Source: Gemmatimonadota bacterium
GTDB lineage: Bacteria > Gemmatimonadota > Gemmatimonadetes > Gemmatimonadales > Gemmatimonadaceae
Reading direction: 5' to 3'
DNA: 32,372 bases
Assembly (NCBI GenBank): GCA_026387935.1
Contig: JAPLKU010000017.1
Coordinates: 1 to 32,372 of the forward strand
Shown here: positions 1-5,167 of the stretch, piece by piece
How the letters are laid out: each line of letters starts with the position of its first letter
Numbering within the stretch: position 1 is the stretch's first letter
Notes under the pieces: model-generated
Database searches by the model: none
The model's input: the letters and a program-made list of their open reading frames with translations, nothing else
What the model was told of the DNA's origin: nothing
Program-made: the position numbers and the translations under genes

Positions 1-180
1 CCTTGCGGGCTCAGGCTCGCAGATTTGGGCCGCCCCGGCGACGGGGCGATGACGTCACTGGCGCGGCACGGGCGCCGGCGCGCGGGCGCGGTCGCGCAGA
101 GACCGGGCGAAGGCCTCGACCTCCTCGCGGGTCCGCGCGGCGTCGGGCGAGATCGGAACCGCCGCGACGCGGGCGCGCGC
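1..180. other. Contig-end segment that does not fit the E2 gene (possible chimera)
   Basis: This segment is visibly more GC-rich than what follows, and read on the plus strand it gives Arg/Gly-rich protein with no resemblance to an E2 subunit-binding domain. Read on the minus strand, about 180 down to 55 gives a plausible protein C-terminus (VAAVPISPDAART, then EEVEAFARSLRDR) ending in TGA at 57-55. A perfect 7-bp GC hairpin with a 4-base loop follows at 31-48, like a minus-strand terminator. I infer the 3' end of an unrelated gene fused to the E2 gene. Misreading of genuine sequence remains possible. Confidence 0.45.
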
Positions 181-993
181 ATCGGCCTCGACCTGAGCGG
201 CGTCCAGGGCAGCGGCCCCGGCGGGCGCATCATCAAGCGCGATATCGAAAGCGCCGCGACGGCTCCTCGTGCAGCGGCTGCGCCGGCAAAGCGCCCGTCC
301 AGCGGCGCTGACTACGACGACATCGCTCTCACGCAGATCCGAAAGACCATCGCGCGTCGGCTCGCCGAGTCCATCGGCCCGATTCCGACGTTCTATCTCA
401 CCGCCGAGTTCGATCTCGAGCGCGCGGGCGAAATGCGCACCGCGATGGCCGCGATGGGTGACGAGTACAAGGTCTCCTTCAATGACATCATCCTGAAGGC
501 GACGGCGACGGCGCTTGCGCAGCATCCCGAAGTGAACGCGCACTGGCTCGGCGACCACATCCGGTACTGGAATCGCGTGAACCTCGGCATGGCCGTCGCG
601 ACGGATGACGGGCTCATCGTGCCGGTGATCTTTGACGCCGACCAGAAGCGCCTCTCGGAGATCAGCGCGGAATCAAAGGCGCTCGCCAAGAAGGCCCGCG
701 AGCGGAAGCTCAAGCCCGAAGAGTTCACGGGTTCGAGTTTCTCCGTGAGCAACCTCGGCATGATGCAGATCGAGCAGTTCACCGCGATCATCAATCCGCC
801 CGAAGTTGGCATCCTCGCGATCGGCGCGATTGAGGACAAGCCGGTGAAGGGCGCCGATGGTGCGGTCACCTTCCGAAAGACGCTGCGCGTCACGATGAGC
901 TGCGATCACCGTGCCGTGGACGGCGCGGTTGGGGCGCGGTTCCTGCAGACCCTTCGCAAGATGATTGAAAACCCACTCATGCTGGTCTACTGA
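1..993 (+). CDS. pdhC: Dihydrolipoamide acyltransferase (E2), PDH-type, 5'-partial
   Basis: E2 core of a 2-oxoacid dehydrogenase complex, moving the acyl group from lipoyl-lysine to CoA in the cytoplasm. The frame is open from base 1 with no convincing start, so the 5' end (lipoyl domain, linker) is missing. Recognisable protein begins near base 180 with the tail of the peripheral-subunit-binding domain (GLDLSGVQGSGPGGRI), then an Ala/Pro linker (about 240-305) and the catalytic domain. The active-site motif HRAVDG is at 907-924, with catalytic His and Asp; the DHRAVDGA form suits pyruvate or branched-chain E2 better than SucB. A PFSVSNLG-like FSVSNLG block and INPPEVGILAIG are also present. 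The lpd gene starts 2 nt after the stop, so E2 and E3 are co-transcribed. Residues encoded before about 180 do not resemble an E2 and may be chimeric sequence. Acyl specificity cannot be read from the sequence. Confidence 0.88.
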   Translation, partial: PCGLRLADLGRPGDGAMTSLARHGRRRAGAVAQRPGEGLDLLAGPRGVGRDRNRRDAGARIGLDLSGVQGSGPGGRIIKRDIESAATAPRAAAAPAKRPSSGADYDDIALTQIRKTIARRLAESIGPIPTFYLTAEFDLERAGEMRTAMAAMGDEYKVSFNDIILKATATALAQHPEVNAHWLGDHIRYWNRVNLGMAVATDDGLIVPVIFDADQKRLSEISAESKALAKKARERKLKPEEFTGSSFSVSNLGMMQIEQFTAIINPPEVGILAIGAIEDKPVKGADGAVTFRKTLRVTMSCDHRAVDGAVGARFLQTLRKMIENPLMLVY

Positions 994-994
994 A

Positions 995-2395
995 ATGGCA
1001 TCCTTTGACGTGATTTTCCTCGGCGGCGGTCCCGCCGGGTACGTCGGCGCCATTCGCGCCGCACAGCTTGGCCAGAACGTCGCAGTGATCGAACGCGAAG
1101 GACTCGGCGGCACCTGCGTGCTCTGGGGTTGTATCCCGGCCAAGGCGCTGCTCGAAGCCGCCAGTATCGCCAACCGCGTGAAGCACGCCGCGGAGTTCGG
1201 CGTCAACGTCGGCGAAGTGAAGCTCGACTACGGCGTAGCCATGAAGCGTTCGCGCGACGTGAGCGGCAAGAACTCAAAGGGCGTTGAGTTCCTCTTCAAG
1301 AAGAACAAGATCACCTGGATCAAGGGCCTTGGCGTCCTCGGTTCCGGCAAGTCGGTGAAGGTCACCGCGGACGGTAAGACCGAAACGCACACCGCGACGA
1401 AGGGTGTGGTGATTTCGACCGGCTCGCGCGTGAAGGGCCTCCCGCAGGCCGGGCTCGATCTCAACAAGACCACTGTCATTTCATCGGACGAGGCGCTGAT
1501 TCTCGACAAGGCGCCCAAGACCATCGCGATTGTGGGAGCTGGCGCAGTTGGTTGCGAGTTCGCCGACGTGTTCAACGCCTTCGGCAGCAAGGTGACGCTC
1601 ATCGAAGTGATGCCACAGATCTTGCCACTCGAAGACGCGGATTGTGGCGTCGAAGTTGGCCGCAGCTTCAAGAAGCGCGGCATCGACGTGATGGTCGGCG
1701 CCAAGATGACCGCCGCCAAGGTCGGCAAGTCGTCAGTGAAGCTGACCGTGGAGTCAGGCGGCGCGAAGAACGAAATCGAAGTGGATGTTGTGCTCGTCGC
1801 GGCAGGTCGCGCGGCAAACATCGACGGCATCGGGCTCAAGGAAGCGGGAGTTGCGCTCACCGATCGTGGTTTCATCAAGATCAACGAGCGCATGGAAACG
1901 AGCGTCAAGGGCCTCTACGCCATTGGTGACGTAGCCGGCCCGCCGATGCTCGCCCACAAGGGCGAGCGCGAGGGCATGATCGTGGCCGAGGTGATCGCGG
2001 GCCAGAAATTCCACCCGCTCAACTATGGCAACGTGCCCAACGCGACCTACTGCCACCCCGAAGTGGCTTCCATTGGCATGACGGAAGCGCAGGTGAAGGA
2101 GAAGAAGATTGAGTACAAAGTCGGCAAGTTTCCCTTCAGCGCGAATGGACGTGCGCGCACCTCGGGCGAGACCGAAGGTTTCGTGAAGATCATTCGCGAT
2201 GTGAAGTACGGCGAAATCCTCGGCGCGCACATCGTCGGGGCGCACGCCACTGAGCTCATTCACGAGCTCGCGGTCGCGCGCGAAAACGAATTCACCGTAG
2301 AGGAGATCGAACTCGCGATTCACGCGCACCCGACGCTGTCTGAAGCGATCGCCGAGGCGACGCTGGACGCGATGGGGCGGATGATTCACGCGTAG
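995..2395 (+). CDS. lpdA: Dihydrolipoamide dehydrogenase (E3)
   Basis: FAD-dependent class I disulfide oxidoreductase of 466 aa, which reoxidises dihydrolipoamide on E2 with NAD+. Visible features are the N-terminal FAD Rossmann motif GGGPAGY (about residues 10-16), the redox disulfide C41-VLWG-C46 in GGTCVLWGCIPAK, and a second nucleotide motif GAGAVGCEFADVF. The FAD-contacting ATGs-like segment YAIGDVAG is followed by the interface catalytic His445/Glu450 in HPTLSE. Length is normal for the family. I chose ATG 995, 2 nt after the E2 stop, because the protein then begins directly with the FAD strand MASFDVIFLGGG; an upstream in-frame ATG at 965 lies inside E2 and adds unrelated residues. No clear Shine-Dalgarno is seen, so translation is probably coupled to E2. 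The VLW in the disulfide loop replaces the common LNV. Confidence 0.97.
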   Translation: MASFDVIFLGGGPAGYVGAIRAAQLGQNVAVIEREGLGGTCVLWGCIPAKALLEAASIANRVKHAAEFGVNVGEVKLDYGVAMKRSRDVSGKNSKGVEFLFKKNKITWIKGLGVLGSGKSVKVTADGKTETHTATKGVVISTGSRVKGLPQAGLDLNKTTVISSDEALILDKAPKTIAIVGAGAVGCEFADVFNAFGSKVTLIEVMPQILPLEDADCGVEVGRSFKKRGIDVMVGAKMTAAKVGKSSVKLTVESGGAKNEIEVDVVLVAAGRAANIDGIGLKEAGVALTDRGFIKINERMETSVKGLYAIGDVAGPPMLAHKGEREGMIVAEVIAGQKFHPLNYGNVPNATYCHPEVASIGMTEAQVKEKKIEYKVGKFPFSANGRARTSGETEGFVKIIRDVKYGEILGAHIVGAHATELIHELAVARENEFTVEEIELAIHAHPTLSEAIAEATLDAMGRMIHA

Positions 2396-2425
2396 GACGC
2401 ATGCAAATGCCGAAGCGGGCGTGAC

Positions 2426-2475
2426 GACAGCGGCGCGCTCGAGCGGTCCTGAACGACCGCCTGCGCGCCGCTGTC
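2426..2475. terminator. Long hairpin after lpdA
   Basis: A perfect 13-bp inverted repeat (2426-2438 with 2463-2475) encloses a second 6-bp stem (2443-2448 with 2455-2460) around a 6-base loop. It sits 31 nt after the lpdA stop and separates E2-E3 from the Rieske cluster. There is no strong U-tract (GGGAAAACCCTTAG follows), so it could act as an intrinsic terminator of low-U type or as a 3'-end stabiliser. Confidence 0.6.
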
Positions 2476-2559
2476 GGGAAAACCCTTAGTAGTGAACCTT
2501 TTGCGGTCCGCGCGGTAGTATCCGGGACGCGCAGCGCGCAGCGGAAGCACGCTCATCTG

Positions 2560-2565
2560 AGGAGG
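2560..2565 (+). promoter_or_regulatory. Strong Shine-Dalgarno AGGAGG of the Rieske cluster
   Basis: AGGAGG lies 4 nt before ATG 2570 and fixes that start. Most other starts in this window have weak or no Shine-Dalgarno, so it stands out as a well-translated leader gene. Confidence 0.7.
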
Positions 2566-2569
2566 CTGG

Positions 2570-3154
2570 ATGTTTGCCCTCGCCCTGGCCGGTGTAATTG
2601 TCATGGGAGGTGTCGACACGCTCGAGTTCCCTCGCGCGGCGAACAGCGGCCCTCGTGAAGCGCCAGCGGGCGTATCGGCCCCGGCGACGGACACCGTCGC
2701 ACGAAAGCGCGCGAAGGCGGTGGAACTGAGTGACTGGTACGCCACCCGCCTCTCGATCCACAAAGCCGCGAGCTGGGCCATGATCCCGCTCTTCGTCGGG
2801 CAGTACTACACCGGACAGACGCTCATCAACGAGGGGACCGATTCGCCGGAGTGGGTCAAGCGCACCCATCCCGTGCTCGCGACCGGCGTCCTTGCACTCT
2901 TCGCGACGAATACGGTTACCGGAGTGTGGAACCTCATCGAAACGCGAGACAACGAGAAGGGCCGTGCGTGGCGCACCACGCATGCGATCCTCATGCTCGC
3001 CTCCGACGCCGGGTTTGCGTATGTCGGTCAGCTGTCGCGCACGGCAAAGCAGTCCGGCGACGTCCGGAATCAACACCGCACGGCGGCCATCCTTTCCGGA
3101 AGCGCGGCCTTGGCGTCATACCTCATGATGCTTTCGCCCATCCGGAGAGACTGA
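2570..3154 (+). CDS. Four-helix membrane protein with one His per helix (possible b-type cytochrome)
   Basis: A 194-aa protein I cannot assign to a named family. After a hydrophobic N-terminus (1-13) and a polar segment to about 58, four predicted membrane helices follow at roughly 62-82, 99-122, 136-155 and 170-188. Each begins with a histidine: H64, H100, H138 and H169. Because successive helices alternate in direction, H64/H138 would lie near one membrane face and H100/H169 near the other, the layout expected for two b hemes as in cytochrome b561-like bundles. That heme role is inference. The gene opens a cluster with two Rieske proteins and overlaps the next start by 1 nt (TGATG), supporting electron transfer in the membrane. 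It might instead be a structural membrane protein with conserved interfacial His residues. Confidence 0.75.
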   Translation: MFALALAGVIVMGGVDTLEFPRAANSGPREAPAGVSAPATDTVARKRAKAVELSDWYATRLSIHKAASWAMIPLFVGQYYTGQTLINEGTDSPEWVKRTHPVLATGVLALFATNTVTGVWNLIETRDNEKGRAWRTTHAILMLASDAGFAYVGQLSRTAKQSGDVRNQHRTAAILSGSAALASYLMMLSPIRRD

Positions 3155-4014
3155 TGAGCGCCACACACGACGCCCCCTGCAGCGGATGCGCGCTCGACCG
3201 GCGCACCTTTCTTTCGCAGTCCACGCTCGTGGCCGTCGCGGCGTTGCTCACCGATGCCTGTGGCACTGGCGTGTGGGATCCGCAGGTCCCGGCCACGCCT
3301 CTCGCTCCGACCGCCGGCCTGAGCCTCCGCGTAACCGATTATCCGGCGCTCAGCGTCGTCGGCGGAATCGTCCAGATCACAGACCCCGCCGCTGGCCCGC
3401 TCGCCATCGTGCGTATCGGGGCCACCAGCTTCGTCGCCCTGTCGCTCAGGTGCCCGCACCAGGGCACGACCGTGAACGTGTCGGGCGCCGGGTTCGTCTG
3501 CCCAAACCATGGCGCCCGCTTTTCAACGACAGGCACCTGGACCGGCGGTCAGGCCACCGCGAATCTGACGTCATACCCGATGACATACAACGCAGTGACT
3601 GGCACCCTCAGCATGCCGGCCACGACGACCACCGCTCCGGCAACGCCTGTCGCCAACGGCACCAAGCTGCTGGTGACGCTCGCGACCGTTCCAGCACTCG
3701 CCGTCGTCGGCGGCATTGCCAGGGTGGACGGCAACAGCTCGTCGCCAATCGCCCTGGTGCGAAGCAGCGAAACAACCTATGTGGCGCTCTCCATGCGCTG
3801 CCCCCATCAAGGCGCAACGGTGTCCATCCAGTCGGGTGGGTTTACCTGCCCGCGCCACGGGGCGCGCTTCTCGGCTGTCGGCACCTGGCTCGGCGGCGAA
3901 CGCACCACAAGCCTGCGGGTGTTGACGTCAGCATTCGATGCCGCGGCCGGATCCGTCACGATCACGATTCCGACGGGTAATGGTGAAGGTGACGACGTCA
4001 TCGGCAATCACTAG
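3154..4014 (+). CDS. Tat-exported protein with two tandem Rieske [2Fe-2S] domains
   Basis: A 286-aa protein. The N-terminus has CSGC (C9/C12), a twin-arginine signal DRRTFL (R16-R17) and a hydrophobic stretch ending LLTDACG, where C36 gives a poor lipobox. Two Rieske domains follow, each complete: C100-P-H102 with C116-PN-H119, and C216-P-H218 with C232-PR-H235, joined by a Thr/Ala/Pro linker near 155-170. Neither domain has the extra Cys pair of bc1/b6f Rieske proteins (CTHLGC...CPCHG), so the disulfide is absent and the clusters should be of the ferredoxin-like type. The reading frame is open further upstream (to 2851), but ATG 3154 overlaps the previous stop and starts just ahead of the Tat motif. 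It probably sits at the outer face of the inner membrane, taking electrons from or giving them to its membrane neighbours. Two clusters in one exported polypeptide is unusual. Confidence 0.88.
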   Translation: MSATHDAPCSGCALDRRTFLSQSTLVAVAALLTDACGTGVWDPQVPATPLAPTAGLSLRVTDYPALSVVGGIVQITDPAAGPLAIVRIGATSFVALSLRCPHQGTTVNVSGAGFVCPNHGARFSTTGTWTGGQATANLTSYPMTYNAVTGTLSMPATTTTAPATPVANGTKLLVTLATVPALAVVGGIARVDGNSSSPIALVRSSETTYVALSMRCPHQGATVSIQSGGFTCPRHGARFSAVGTWLGGERTTSLRVLTSAFDAAAGSVTITIPTGNGEGDDVIGNH

Positions 4015-4034
4015 CACGAGCCCCACACTCCCCA

Positions 4035-4535
4035 ATGTCCATCGTCGAAACCCTCGCGGCCGCGGTCAAGCCGTGGAACGAGCTCTACTCGCACTCGAAG
4101 GTCGTGTCCGCGTCGGTCACCTACGCCCACCTCGGCTCGCTGCTGGTTGGGGGTGGTTTTGCGATCGCCTCGGATCGCACGGCGCTTCGCGTCCGCACAG
4201 CGGACATTGAGGAGCGGCGTCGCGTACTCCGCGATTTCGCCGGCATCCACAAGCCGGTGGTCACGGCGCTCGCCATCATCGTGGTCAGTGGGCTCGCGAT
4301 GATGCTCGCCGATGTCGAGACCTTTCTCGTCTCGCCGGTGTACTGGACGAAGATGGCGCTGTTCGTGCTGTTGCTGTCGAATGGATATCTCGTGATGCGC
4401 ACCGAGCACTCGCTGACAACGAATCCGTCGCCAGCGAATCCCCTCTGGGGACGCTTCACCATGGGCGCCATTGCGAGCCTGATCCTCTGGCTGACCACGA
4501 CGCTCATCGGCGTGATCCTGATGAGCGCTTCCTAG
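4035..4535 (+). CDS. Four-helix membrane protein of the Rieske cluster
   Basis: A 166-aa integral membrane protein, family not securely recognised. Helices are expected at about 26-46, 72-92, 103-121 and 141-163. Histidines occur at H20, H32 (inside helix 1), H72 (start of helix 2) and H125 (end of helix 3); H32/H72 could ligate a heme, but this is inference. A charged cytoplasm-like loop (about 47-70, rich in Arg/Glu) separates helices 1 and 2. The SPVYWTKMALFVLLLSNGY segment resembles small uncharacterised 4-helix families such as DUF2214/DUF6644 (recalled resemblance, untested). It lies 20 nt after the double-Rieske gene and 15 nt before the single-Rieske gene, so it is probably their membrane partner. 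No clear ribosome binding site is seen before ATG 4035. Confidence 0.75.
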   Translation: MSIVETLAAAVKPWNELYSHSKVVSASVTYAHLGSLLVGGGFAIASDRTALRVRTADIEERRRVLRDFAGIHKPVVTALAIIVVSGLAMMLADVETFLVSPVYWTKMALFVLLLSNGYLVMRTEHSLTTNPSPANPLWGRFTMGAIASLILWLTTTLIGVILMSAS

Positions 4536-4550
4536 GGGAAACTCACGATC

Positions 4551-5060
4551 GTGACCAACGACAGCATGGGGCGCACGAACGGCCCCTGCCCCGGATGTGA
4601 TGTCGGTCGACGCGCCTTTCTGCGCGATGCCGCACTCATTGTCGCCGCCATCGGCGTTGCCGGATCGCGCGCCGGCGCCATGCCGATGGGCGCCATTGAG
4701 TCGATCGCACGCCACGGCGATTCGACGACCTATCCGATTCCAGCAACCGACGGCGTAAACGTCGACAAGAAGAACGACACCATGGTTGCGCGGGTCGGCG
4801 GAAAGCTGTTCGTCTTTGCCCGTACCTGCCCGCACCAGAACACGGCGCTCAAGTGGCTCGACAAGGACAAACGCTTCCAGTGCCCGAAGCACGATTCCAA
4901 GTACACGCCTGAGGGTGTGTTCATGGAAGGCCGGGCGACGCGTTCACTCGACCGGTTTGCCGTCCGCAAGGAAGGCAACACCGTGATTGCTGACCTCGAC
5001 AAGCTTTTTGAAGAGGACAAGTCGCGCGCCGAGTGGGCGGCGGCGTTTATCAGCGTGTAG
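4551..5060 (+). CDS. Tat-exported single-domain Rieske [2Fe-2S] protein
   Basis: A 169-aa protein with CPGC (C13/C16), twin-arginine motif GRRAFL (R20-R21) and a hydrophobic stretch of about 27-38, followed by a Rieske fold. Cluster ligands are C93-P-H95 and C111-PK-H114. The disulfide cysteines of bc1-type Rieske proteins are absent. The start may be GTG 4551 or the in-frame ATG 4566; both keep the Cys pair and Tat motif. A charged C-terminal extension (about 150-169, KLFEEDKSRAEW) follows the domain. Its N-terminal layout, PC-x-GC then three residues then RR-x-FL, matches the double-Rieske protein two genes upstream, although the Rieske domains differ. It is likely exported folded with its cluster loaded, and acts with the same membrane proteins. 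It may be soluble or held by an uncleaved signal. Confidence 0.87.
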   Translation: MTNDSMGRTNGPCPGCDVGRRAFLRDAALIVAAIGVAGSRAGAMPMGAIESIARHGDSTTYPIPATDGVNVDKKNDTMVARVGGKLFVFARTCPHQNTALKWLDKDKRFQCPKHDSKYTPEGVFMEGRATRSLDRFAVRKEGNTVIADLDKLFEEDKSRAEWAAAFISV

Positions 5061-5167
5061 GGAATTTCATTGTAACCGCCGTCGATATGATCAGCGAAAA
5101 AGCGAGCGACGTCATCCTCGCCGATGCCACGACAACGCTCGGTGCGCCCATAGCGTAACTACACCTC

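Noticed and set aside
55-558. Minus-strand open frame across the E2 gene
   Set aside because: Beyond about 180 it is antisense to a well-recognised E2 catalytic domain. Only the part at 55-180 looks protein-like, and that is reported as a possible chimeric end.
2493-2521. Possible promoter (TGAACC, 17 nt, TAGTAT) before the Rieske cluster
   Set aside because: The -10 is passable but the -35 matches only half of the consensus, and the nearby TTGCGG is at the wrong spacing. Transcription start unclear.
5087-5158. 23-codon open frame (MISEKASDVILADATTT...) between the Rieske cluster and the transketolase-like gene
   Set aside because: No Shine-Dalgarno, no similarity I recognise, and this length is expected by chance. 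Too weak to list as a gene.
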